The notes under the pieces: generated by a model
What the model saw: the letters and a program-made list of their open reading frames with translations, nothing else
Databases searched by the model: none
What the model was told of the DNA's origin: nothing
NCBI GenBank assembly: GCA_016708265.1
Contig: JADJGA010000003.1
Coordinates: 777,468-841,467 of the forward strand
Direction of reading: 5' to 3'
DNA: 64,000 bases
Source: Saprospiraceae bacterium
Lineage (GTDB): Bacteria > Bacteroidota > Bacteroidia > Chitinophagales > Saprospiraceae
Program-made: the position numbers and the translations under genes
Shown: positions 37,969 to 45,284 of the stretch, in pieces
How positions within the stretch are numbered: position 1 is the first letter of the stretch
How the letters are laid out: each line of letters begins with the position of its first letter

Positions 37969-38883
37969 TCAGTTTTTTTTGACCAATCCCTTTTCTTCCA
38001 GGTCCCTTATCACTTTATCCATAACTCCGTTTATGAATTCTTTGCTTTTGTCGGTGGAATATTCCTTTGAGAGTTCTACATATTCATTTAATGTCACATT
38101 GCAAGGGATCGATTCAAAATATAAAACTTCAGCAAGGCTCATTTTAATAAATATCATATCGACATTTGCAATACGTTCTTTATCCCATTTCAATAGATTT
38201 GGAATAACATACTTTTCGAGTTCATCATTTATAGTAAGACATTTTTTTAACAGTTTTTCCCCCAGATCAATGATCGTTTCGTCAGTAGGATAATAAGGTT
38301 CAATAAAATCTCCTTCAAAATCATTTCTTTTAAGAATTTTTTTGACTGTACCTATTACCACCGATTTTTCACTGCTCCACTGATAGTACCTGTCATCGAC
38401 CAGTTCAACAAAAACTTCACTCGCTCTGAGGTACCTGTACATTTCGAGGAGAATCTCTTCATCGTCTGTCTGAGATTTACGGTTGTGCCAGTAGGCAATA
38501 TAAAGTTCGGTTTCAGAAAAACTCTTATACAATGTCCTGATGACATCAGGATCAATGAATTCACTGAATTTCAACGTTTCAAATCTTTGTTTGAGATCCT
38601 TGTTGTTTACAAGTCCTTTTATGATAGTGTTGTGATAAAGTGTGCTTTTAAATGATTTGTCATCATCTGTGGGGAGATACTTTGATACACGTTTGGTTTC
38701 GTCTTCTACTGAAACCTTAGTCATTTCAACTATTAGATATAAATTGAGTAGAAATAGCTCTATCGTACCCTTGACTGAATCATGATAAAACTTTAAAACT
38801 TCTTCATTCTTTAATTCTTTATCTCGGCTTTGAGAATAAAGAGCCTGCATCACCTTTACTCTGATACTTCTTCTACTTAGCAT
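37969..38883 (-). CDS. nusB: Transcription antitermination factor NusB
   Basis: Binds boxA RNA with S10 in the rRNA antitermination complex. 304 residues, the long Bacteroidota form: N-terminal NusB start LSRRSIRVKVMQALYSQ, a long lineage-specific middle, and the conserved C-terminal part (WDKERIANVDMIFIKMSLAE, LNEYVELSKEYSTDKSKEFI, NGVMDKVIRDL). Intact and apparently monocistronic. The ATG at 38883 places the conserved RRSIRVKVMQALY at the very start, as in homologues. Confidence 0.93.
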   Translation of the reverse strand: MLSRRSIRVKVMQALYSQSRDKELKNEEVLKFYHDSVKGTIELFLLNLYLIVEMTKVSVEDETKRVSKYLPTDDDKSFKSTLYHNTIIKGLVNNKDLKQRFETLKFSEFIDPDVIRTLYKSFSETELYIAYWHNRKSQTDDEEILLEMYRYLRASEVFVELVDDRYYQWSSEKSVVIGTVKKILKRNDFEGDFIEPYYPTDETIIDLGEKLLKKCLTINDELEKYVIPNLLKWDKERIANVDMIFIKMSLAEVLYFESIPCNVTLNEYVELSKEYSTDKSKEFINGVMDKVIRDLEEKGLVKKN

Positions 38884-39065
38884 GGGATTCCATTCTTTTT
38901 TACACTATGCAAAGAAAGTGTATTTTTTAAAACAAAACAAACAATGTCTGTATTTATTAACAATATTATACATATATCAATATTAAACGATCAAAAACGA
39001 ATAAAGTGCCACATATTTCAAAAAAAAATTATTTACAAATTAAACACAATTTTTTAAAATTAATT

Positions 39066-39100
39066 TTGTTTTTATAATACATTTCGTATTTTTGCGAAAT
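39066..39100 (+). promoter_or_regulatory. Arsenic operon promoter with overlapping palindrome (probable ArsR operator)
   Basis: TTG at 39066-39068 and TATTTTTG at 39087-39094 (18-bp gap) form a -33/-7 pair. The -7 box is exactly enclosed by the inverted repeat ATTTCG (39081-39086) and CGAAAT (39095-39100). ArsR-type repressors bind such palindromes over the promoter and leave on binding As(III). It lies about 40 bases before the first gene of the operon. Confidence 0.6.
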
Positions 39101-39140
39101 ATAAAAATGAATTTTATTTATAATTATTAATCAATTGAAA

Positions 39141-39386
39141 ATGGAAATTAAAATTTTAGGAACCGGATGTCAGAAATGCAAAACTCTGGAAAAAATGACA
39201 CAGGAAGTCGTTGAAGAAAACAATTTTAATGCAACGATTACCAAAGTAGAAGATATAATGCTGATCATGAATTATGGCATTCTTTCAACTCCCGGCCTGG
39301 TAATAAATGAAAAAGTCGCTTTAAGTGGAAGATTACCTTCTAAAGATGAAATCAAAAAACATATTGAAAAATACGGCAATGAGTAG
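39141..39386 (+). CDS. Small thioredoxin-like redox-active disulfide protein
   Basis: 81 residues from ATG 39141 (a TTG six bases upstream is possible but unlikely). Start MEIKILGTGCQKCKTLE with the CxxC pair at residues 10 and 13, then VEDIMLIMNYGILSTPGLVI with the cis-proline loop, and VALSGRLPSKDEIKKHI. This is the TM0996/MTH895-type mini-thioredoxin often found in arsenic operons. Probably supplies or relays thiol electrons to the arsenic enzymes. Its end overlaps the arsR start by 8 bp. Confidence 0.85.
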   Translation: MEIKILGTGCQKCKTLEKMTQEVVEENNFNATITKVEDIMLIMNYGILSTPGLVINEKVALSGRLPSKDEIKKHIEKYGNE

Positions 39387-39687
39387 TTTCAGCAAATATG
39401 AGCCTGGCATTGAAGAGATTGCTGTAATAGCAAAGGCAATTCAGCATCCTGTGAGAGTGTATATCTTAAAGAAGCTCTCAAAGATGAATACATGTTGTTA
39501 TAGTGGAAACCTTGTGGATGAATTGCCAATTAGTCGCAGCACCCTTTCTCAGCATTTGAAGGAATTAAAGTACGCAGGTCTGATACAAGGTGAAATAGAA
39601 GCACCATATATAAAATACTGCCTTAACAGGGAAAACTGGGAAAAAGCAAAGGAATTATTTTCAGAATTTTTTAATCTTTCAAAATAA
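39379..39687 (+). CDS. arsR: ArsR-family metalloregulator
   Basis: 102-residue winged-helix repressor, probably sensing As(III)/Sb(III) and controlling its own operon. The start ATG at 39379 overlaps the preceding gene; a longer frame from 39325 would run far into it. HTH: NLVDELPISRSTLSQHLKEL. Metal site: the neighbouring Cys pair in KMNTCCYSGNLV, in the place of the classical ELCVCDL of the alpha-3 type. A palindrome over the promoter is the likely operator. Confidence 0.9.
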   Translation: MSSFSKYEPGIEEIAVIAKAIQHPVRVYILKKLSKMNTCCYSGNLVDELPISRSTLSQHLKELKYAGLIQGEIEAPYIKYCLNRENWEKAKELFSEFFNLSK

Positions 39688-39699
39688 AAATAGTAGAAT

Positions 39700-40187
39700 A
39701 TGAAAAATCTATCAACAAAAATCGTCATTACAGTTGCAATTTTCTTTTATGGAGGTCTGGCATTAAATGCATATATTGATGCAAACAATTCAAATCCCTT
39801 ACTTAATGAAAATCCAATACAAAATTTTTCCAATGAAAATGTAAAGCATGCTAAACCAATACTTTACATCTACAATTTTCATTCTACCAGGAGATGCATT
39901 TCCTGTGTTGCAATTGAGAATACAACTACTCAGGCATTGGAAAAGTATTTTAAAAAGAAGTTGAAGAAGGCAGGATCAAAAGATTTATTATCAATGTAGA
40001 GGAAAAGGAAAATAAAAAACTGGTTGAAAAATATGAGGTATATGGAACAGCACTGTATCTGGTAAGATCATTCAAGGGTAAAGAAAACACAATAGACCTT
40101 ACTGCAGAGGGATTCAAATATGCTAAAAACAAGCCGGAAAAATTATTGGAAGTACTGAAGGAAAAAATTTCAGAGAATTTAAAATAA
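39700..40187 (+). CDS. ArsF-like protein, first copy (one frameshift)
   Basis: Resembles the family named nitrophenyl-compound nitroreductase subunit ArsF, associated with the ArsEFG pathway for aromatic arsenicals. About 162 residues when repaired. Signal peptide or membrane anchor at 1-25, then thioredoxin-fold features: LYIYNFHSTRRCISCVAIEN with the C-x-x-C pair, and FIINVEEKENKKLVEKYEV, VYGTALYLVRSFKGKE. The break is the A5 run at 39952-39956; one more A gives KYFKKEVEEGRIKRF. The reading frame then continues cleanly to the TAA at 40187. Its companion 30 bases downstream is a paralogue with the same layout. Confidence 0.78.
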
Positions 40188-40213
40188 GCTGATAATTAAA
40201 AAAAGATAAACCT

Positions 40214-40650
40214 ATGAATAAAAGTATTTTCATTATGCTGATATTGTTTTTATACAATTATGCATCTTTTAGTCAGACAGTTGGTGATACAATAATTTCA
40301 AATAATCCCCAAAATCTTAAGCTAAAAGTTTATTATTTTCACATTACAGACAGATGTTCTGCATGCTATTCAATTGAAGAGAATCTCAGAGCTACTCTTT
40401 TCACTAATTTCAAAAAGGAAATAAAAAAGGGATCGTCGATCTTCATATCCTCAACTGTGAATTGCCGGAAAACCAAAAGCTGGTAAAAAAATATACTGCT
40501 TATGGCTCAACTTTGGTAGTGACAGGATATAAAAATGGCAAAGAACTCGAAACTGAAGAATTGTCAGCCTGGGCTTTTAAAAAATCAGGGAACAAAAAGG
40601 TTTTTGTTAAAGAGCTTAGGAAAAAACTAAATGATCATCTGAGATCATAA
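40214..40650 (+). CDS. ArsF-like protein, second copy (one frameshift)
   Basis: Paralogue of the previous gene: signal peptide MNKSIFIMLILFLYNYASFSQ, then KVYYFHITDRCSACYSIEEN with a C-x-x-C pair, NCELPENQKLVKKYTAYGST and a Lys-rich end. About 145 residues when repaired. The break is the A6 run at 40423-40428; with seven A it reads KEIKKGIVDLHILNCELPEN. The site ATA AAA AAG is also a classical -1 slippery heptamer, but so many other homopolymer breaks occur here that sequencing error is the simpler reading. Having two adjacent ArsF-like proteins suggests a heteromer or sequential thiol relay. Confidence 0.75.
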
Positions 40651-40680
40651 TTAAAATTACAATTTTTAAGGTTAAAAATT

Positions 40681-41382
40681 ATGGAATATTTACAAAATTT
40701 GCTTGATAATACAAGCATGCCATTGTTTTCTGCATTCCTGCTTGGGTTGATGACAGCTATCAGTCCATGTCCTCTTGCGACAAATATAACTGCAATAGCC
40801 TACATCGGTAAAAATATCGAGAATAAGAGAAAAGTATTTATTAATGGTTTGTTTTATACGCTGGGAAGAGCTATCAGTTATGTTACCATAGGTATTATTC
40901 TATTTTTCGGAGCCAGTAAGTTTCATATTGCCAGTTTTTTTCAATCAAACGGAGAAAAATTCCTGGGTCCTTTGCTTATCATTATCGGTATTTTTATGCT
41001 GGGTGTTTTCAAATTCAATTTCCCGGGTATTGGCAAAATAACTGATAAATTTAATCAGATGAAGACAAACCGGCTAAGTTCACTTTTGATGGGGATGCTT
41101 TTTGCACTTGCGTTTTGTCCATATAGTGGAGTTTTGTATTTTGGCATGCTCATTCCTATGACTATTTCAAGTACATCAGGACTTTTCCTGCCTTTTGTAT
41201 TTGCAATTGCAACAGGCCTCCCGGTTATTGTCTTTGCATATCTGATTGCATTTACCTTTTCGGAAGTTGGCAGTTTTTTCAACAAACTCAAAACATTTGA
41301 AAAATGGTTCAGAAAAATAGTTGCATTTGTATTCATTGCTGTTGGGATATATTATATGTATATTTTTTTCTTTTCAAATTAA
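40681..41382 (+). CDS. ArsG-type permease (aromatic arsenical efflux, DsbD/CcdA-like)
   Basis: 233 residues, about six to seven membrane helices, inner membrane. Start EYLQNLLDNTSMPLFSAFLL, then LMTAISPCPLATNITAI with the conserved CP in helix 1, and FALAFCPYSGVLYFGMLIP with a second Cys-Pro in the symmetrical half. This is the CcdA/DsbD transmembrane fold; the arsenic operon context and the ArsF-like neighbours point to the ArsG subgroup that expels trivalent aromatic arsenicals. A role in moving electrons to the periplasmic ArsF-like thioredoxins is an alternative. Intact frame, 30 bases after the previous gene. Confidence 0.8.
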   Translation: MEYLQNLLDNTSMPLFSAFLLGLMTAISPCPLATNITAIAYIGKNIENKRKVFINGLFYTLGRAISYVTIGIILFFGASKFHIASFFQSNGEKFLGPLLIIIGIFMLGVFKFNFPGIGKITDKFNQMKTNRLSSLLMGMLFALAFCPYSGVLYFGMLIPMTISSTSGLFLPFVFAIATGLPVIVFAYLIAFTFSEVGSFFNKLKTFEKWFRKIVAFVFIAVGIYYMYIFFFSN

Positions 41383-41393
41383 TTTAGGTCAAC

Positions 41394-41813
41394 ATGGAAA
41401 ACAGACTTAAAGTTCTTATCCTTTGTACAGGAAATTCATGCAGGAGCCAGATGGCACACGGATTTTTACAATCTTTTAATAGAAATCTTGATGTTCATTC
41501 TGCCGGCACTAAAGCATCAGGTTATATTAATGAAAAAGCGATAGTTGTGATGAAAGAAGTCGGAATTGATATCAGTACTCATACATCTGATCCTGTTGAA
41601 AAGTATCTGAATGAAGAATGGGATTATGTGATCACTGTGTGTGGAGGTGCTAATGAAGAATGTCCAGTTTTCCATGGAATAGTTAAGAACAGGCTTCACA
41701 TGGGATTTGATGACCCCAGCCATGCAATTGGAACTGAAGAATTTATCTGGAGTGAATTCCGGAGAGTAAGAGATAAGATTTGGAAGGAATTTGCTAATTT
41801 GCTAATTTGCTAA
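41394..41813 (+). CDS. arsC: Arsenate reductase, thioredoxin-coupled (low-molecular-weight phosphatase type)
   Basis: Reduces arsenate to arsenite. 139 residues. P-loop LCTGNSCRSQMA with Cys11 and Arg17, then SAGTKASGYINEKAI, TVCGGANEECPVF (the partner Cys residues) and GFDDPSHAIGTEEFIWSEF carrying the Asp-Pro general acid. It starts 11 bases after the ArsG-like gene, so it is in the operon. Odd: the last residues (FANLLIC) are encoded by AATTTGCT repeat units from the beginning of the downstream insertion, so the native C terminus was probably replaced. Confidence 0.88.
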   Translation: MENRLKVLILCTGNSCRSQMAHGFLQSFNRNLDVHSAGTKASGYINEKAIVVMKEVGIDISTHTSDPVEKYLNEEWDYVITVCGGANEECPVFHGIVKNRLHMGFDDPSHAIGTEEFIWSEFRRVRDKIWKEFANLLIC

Positions 41814-41917
41814 TTTGAAAATGTACTAATATGAGAATTAGATAATGTGTTAATTTGGTATTTTGCTAATTAACTATTTCTCACATTTGCTAATTTGTTA
41901 ATTAATATAAGGTAAAT
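41795..41917. repeat. AATTTGCT octamer repeat region upstream of four-helix copy 1
   Basis: Repeated and decayed 8-bp units (AATTTGCT, AATGTGTT, ATTTGTTA) start inside the arsC 3' end and run to the four-helix gene. The inverted form AATTAACTA/TAATTAAT is mixed in. Confidence 0.8.
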
Positions 41918-42271
41918 ATGTTGGATGAAAAGGGAAATGTGATTGTTGAAAAAAGCTTTGGATTTGCTTTACGAATTATTGAGTTTACAGAATTACTTGA
42001 AAGTCAGAGAAAATATGTTATTGCAAATCAATTATTGAAAAGTGGGACTTCAATTGGTGCAAATATCAGAGAAGCACAGAATGCTGAAAGCAAAGCTGAT
42101 TTCATACACAAAATGAAAATTGCTGGTAAAGAAGCCGATGAAACTGAATATTGGTTACTACTATGTAAATTTTCAAAAACTCATCCATTCGATGAAAACA
42201 TATAGAATGATTTAAGTGAAATAAAGAAAATACTTAATAAAATAATCGCATCTTCAAAAAAGAGAATGTGA
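41918..42271 (+). pseudogene. Four-helix-bundle protein (S23/IVP, Avd-like) copy 1, in-frame TAG
   Basis: Family known from intervening sequences of 23S rRNA genes; related to the Avd accessory protein of diversity-generating retroelements. The reading frame gives KSFGFALRIIEFTELLESQR, KYVIANQLLKSGTSIGANIR, EAQNAESKADFIHKMKIAGK and ETEYWLLL, then ends at a TAG (42203-42205). In the same frame the family C terminus continues (NDLSEIKKILNKIIASSKKR) to TGA at 42271, so the gene is one codon change away from full length. It lies between arsC and acr3 in the operon direction and is surrounded on both sides by short-unit repeats. A second, about 88% identical copy is at 43492-43869. Function unknown; RNA binding is suggested by the family. 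Confidence 0.8.
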
Positions 42272-42437
42272 AAATGTGAGAATTCGAGAATGTGAGAATT
42301 CGAGAATGATTGAATGTGTCCCGAAAGCTTTCGGGATCGAGAATGTGACAATGTGGTAATTTGCTAATTAATAAATTCTCACATTTACAAATTAATTTGC
42401 TAATTAACTAATTTGCTAATTAACTAAATAAAAAACT
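42254..42437. repeat. GAGAATGT/GAGAATTC octamer repeats downstream of four-helix copy 1
   Basis: Octamers GAGAATGT and GAGAATTC, then the palindrome CCCGAAAGCTTTCGGG (42320-42335), then AATTTGCTAATTAACT units up to the acr3 start. Confidence 0.8.
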
Positions 42438-43474
42438 ATGCCATCTCAAAAAAAATTAAAATTTCTGGACAGATATCTTACTTTGTGGATATTCTTAGCC
42501 ATGTTTGCAGGAGTATTTTTGGGCTGGTTAAGTCCTGACATTGCCGGATTCTGGAATAAACTTTCATCTGGTACTACAAATATACCGATTGCAATCGGTT
42601 TGATAGTGATGATGTATCCACCACTCGCAAAAGTCAAATATGAAGAACTTGGAGATGTTTTTAGAAACACTAAAATCCTGGGATTATCTCTGGTACAGAA
42701 CTGGATAATCGGACCAATTCTTATGTTTCTCCTTGCTATTGTATTTTTACGTTTTAATGTAGATTACATGTATGGCCTGATTCTTATCGGGTTGGCCCGG
42801 TGCATTGCAATGGTAATAGTTTGGAATGATCTTGCTAAAGGTGACACAGAATATGCTGCCGGACTTGTAGCATTTAATTCAATATTTCAGGTTTTGTTTT
42901 TTTCTGTTTATGCTTACATTTTTATTGCTGTTTTGCCCGGTTGGTTTGGATTGCCTGTAAATGATGTGGTTGCAAATATTACAATCGGACAGATAGCTGA
43001 GAGTGTTTTTATTTATCTGGGCATTCCCTTTATAGCAGGATTTTGACAAGATATTTATTGGTTAAAGCAAAAGGAAAGGATTGGTATAATAAAAAATTCA
43101 TTCCTGCAATCAGTCCGCTTACTCTATATGCATTGCTTTTCACAATATTCGTGATGTTCTCACTCAAAGGTGAACTCATAGTAAAAATACCATTTGATGT
43201 TATCAGAATTGCTATTCCTCTTATAATTTATTTTGTATGTATGTTTGTATTATCTTTCTTATGAGTAAAAGATTCGGGGCGAATTACAAACAATCAACAA
43301 CTCTGTCTTTACAGCTGCCAGCAATAATTTCGAACTTGCAATAGCGGTGGCAATTTCAGTTTTGGCATTAATTCAGGTGAAGCATTTACTGCTGTGATCG
43401 GCCCTTTGGTTGAGGTGCCTGTGATGATAGCTTTGGTCAGTCTTGCATTTTGGTTTAAGAGAAAGCTGTTTTAA
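42438..43474 (+). CDS. ACR3-family arsenite efflux permease (several frameshifts)
   Basis: Inner-membrane arsenite exporter with ten helices, about 347 residues when repaired. Opening: FLDRYLTLWIFLAMFAGVFL, then GLIVMMYPPLAKVKYEEL, FILIGLARCIAMVIVWNDLA-type segment with the essential Cys (LIGLARCIAMVIVWND), and the terminal ASNNFELAIAVAIS and AVIGPLVEVPVMIALV. The frame is broken four times, each time explained by one missing T: after IPFIAGF (43040-43043), at VLSFF (about 43258), at LSFTAAS (43305-43308) and at ISVFGINSG (43362-43366). Four breaks in 430 bases is the highest density in the window. In the arsenic operon, between the two four-helix insertions. Confidence 0.8.
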
Positions 43475-43545
43475 TGTGATAATTTGAAAATTTGAAAATG
43501 TGCCAATGTGTCATTGAGATAATGTGCCAATTTGAAAATTTGAAA
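43475..43545. repeat. AATTTGAAAATTTG-type repeats before four-helix copy 2
   Basis: Repeats of AATTTGAA and AATGTGCC units occupy the space after acr3 and run into the start of the four-helix copy, replacing its normal N-terminal 17 or so codons. Confidence 0.75.
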
Positions 43546-43869
43546 ATTATAAAAATAATTGAGTTTACAGAAACACTTGAAAATCAAAGAAAATATGTTC
43601 TTGCAAATCAATTATTGAAAAGTGGGACTTCAATAGGTGCAAATATCAGAGGAGCACAGAATGCCGAAAGCAAAGCTGATTTCATACATAAAATGAAAAT
43701 TGCAGCAAAAGAAGGAGATGAAACTGAATAGTGGTTATTACTATTCAAGTTTTCAAAAGTACTTCTATTCGATGAAAGCATCCTGAATGAATTGAGTGAA
43801 ATAAACAAAATACTAAATAAAATAATCGTATCATCAAAAAGAGAATTTGAGAATGTGTTAATTTGCTAA
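43492..43869 (+). pseudogene. Four-helix-bundle protein copy 2, truncated start and in-frame TAG
   Basis: From about 43548 the frame matches copy 1 (IIEFTETLENQRKYVLANQL, LKSGTSIGANIRGAQNAESK) but stops at TAG (43729-43731), where copy 1 has Tyr in ETEYWLLL. The same frame then continues (WLLLFKFSKVLLFDESILNE, LSEINKILNKIIVSSKREFE) to TAA at 43869, the last codons (ENVLIC) coming from AATTTGCT repeat units, just like the end of arsC. Before residue 20 the sequence is repeat-derived (CQCVIEIMCQFENL). It lies between acr3 and the permease gene. Confidence 0.8.
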
Positions 43870-43925
43870 TTATCACATTTGCTAATTTGCTAATTCTCAC
43901 ATTGGCTAATTAACTAATTAATAAT
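43845..43925. repeat. AATTTGCT/AATTCTCACATT repeats after four-helix copy 2
   Basis: The same octamer families as around copy 1 (GAGAATTT, AATTTGCT, and their complement TTCTCACATT) end just before the permease ATG at 43926. Confidence 0.8.
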
Positions 43926-45269
43926 ATGGAAACAAAAAAAGAACTAAAAATCCTGGTCTGGATTGGAATAATATTTGGTGCAGCATTCTTTTTACCTATT
44001 GAAAGTGCAAGGTTTAACACTGCAATTGCTGCAACATTGGATCTTGTGAAATGGTATGCCCGTGAGCATGTGATTTTATGCTTATTACCTGCTTTTTTTT
44101 TATTGCAGGGTTATCTCGGTATTTGTGAGTCAGGGTTCAATTTTGAGATACTTTGGAGCAAACGCAAAAAAATGGCTGGCTTACACAGTTGCTGCCAGCT
44201 CAGGAACTATTCTGGCAGTATGCAGTTGCACTATTTTGCCATTGTTCTCAAGCATTCACAAGAGAGGAGCAGGATTAGGACCGGCTATTGCCTTTCTATA
44301 TTCTGGTCCCGCAATAAATATACTTGCCATCATTTTAACGGCAAGGATACTCGGATTGCAAATGGGTATAGCCAGGACTATTGGTGCTGTATCTTTCAGT
44401 GTAATAATCGGATTGATAATGGCATTTATTTACCGAAAAGAAGAGAAAGTTAAAAAGGAAGAACAGATGAACATTCAGTTACCTGCTGAAAAGCGTCCGA
44501 TGTGGCAAACTTCATTTCACTTTTTACACTTGTTTTGATACTTGTATTTGCAAACTGGGGAAAGCCATCCATAGATGACACATCAAGTGCCTGGTATTAT
44601 TTATGGGCATACAAATGGTACATTACCGGATTTTTTTCATTGATGCTAGGCTTTTCACTAATTTATGTGCTAAAAATAAAATGGCAGTGGGTTTTGATGG
44701 CAGCATTTGCGACAATTGCTTCAGCGATATTAGCAACAAATCTTATTGAAAACTCAAAACTGGCACCACTTTTTCCGATGATGGTTGGGATAGCAGGTTT
44801 GAGTATTATTACGCTTTTGGACAAACAGGATGATGAAAACCGGGAATGGACAATTTCAACCTGGGGTTTTGCAAAGCAAATTCTGCCATTGCTGGCAATA
44901 GGAGTTGTAACAGCCGGATTCCTGCTAGGATCAACACATGATGGTCAAACAATTGCCGGAGTGATACCAAATGAATGGATACAATGGCTTGTGGGTGGCA
45001 ATTCAGTTTTTTCCAATTTATTTGCATCAGTTGTCGGGGCATTTATGTATTTTGCAACCCTTACAGAAGTTCCCATTCTTCAGGGGCTGATTGCATCCGG
45101 TATGGGAAAAGGCCCTGCTTTGGCTTTATTACTTGCCGGCCCATCACTTTCCCTTCCAAATATGCTTGTTATACAAAATGTTTTGGGAACTCAGAAGACA
45201 GTTGTTTATGTGACCCTGGTAGTGGCAATGGCAACAATTTCAGGTATGTTTACGGATGGCTATAACTAA
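43926..45269 (+). CDS. UPF0718/ArsP-like permease (three frameshifts)
   Basis: About 449 residues when repaired, with two repeated four-helix permease domains separated by a charged loop (RKEEKVKKEEQMN). First half: KILVWIGIIFGAAFFLPIES, PAFFFIAGVISVFVSQGSIL, and AVCSCTILPLFSSIHKRGAG with the CSC motif of this family. Second half: LVLILVFANWGKPS, VGAFMYFATLTEVPILQGLI and GPALALLLAGPSLSLPNML. Related proteins export organoarsenicals (ArsP) or Cu/Zn. Breaks: the T9 run at 44093-44101, G3 at 44108-44110 and T5 at 44521-44525, each short by one base. Last gene of the arsenic operon; convergent with the metalloprotease gene. Confidence 0.78.
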
Positions 45270-45284
45270 AAAGTTTAAACTTAT

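Noticed and set aside
41795..43925. Diversity-generating retroelement because of the Avd-like proteins
   Set aside because: No reverse transcriptase, template or variable repeat pair is present in the window.
44809..45265. Open frames overlapping the permease gene in other frames
   Set aside because: Shadow frames; the permease frame carries membrane helices and family motifs.
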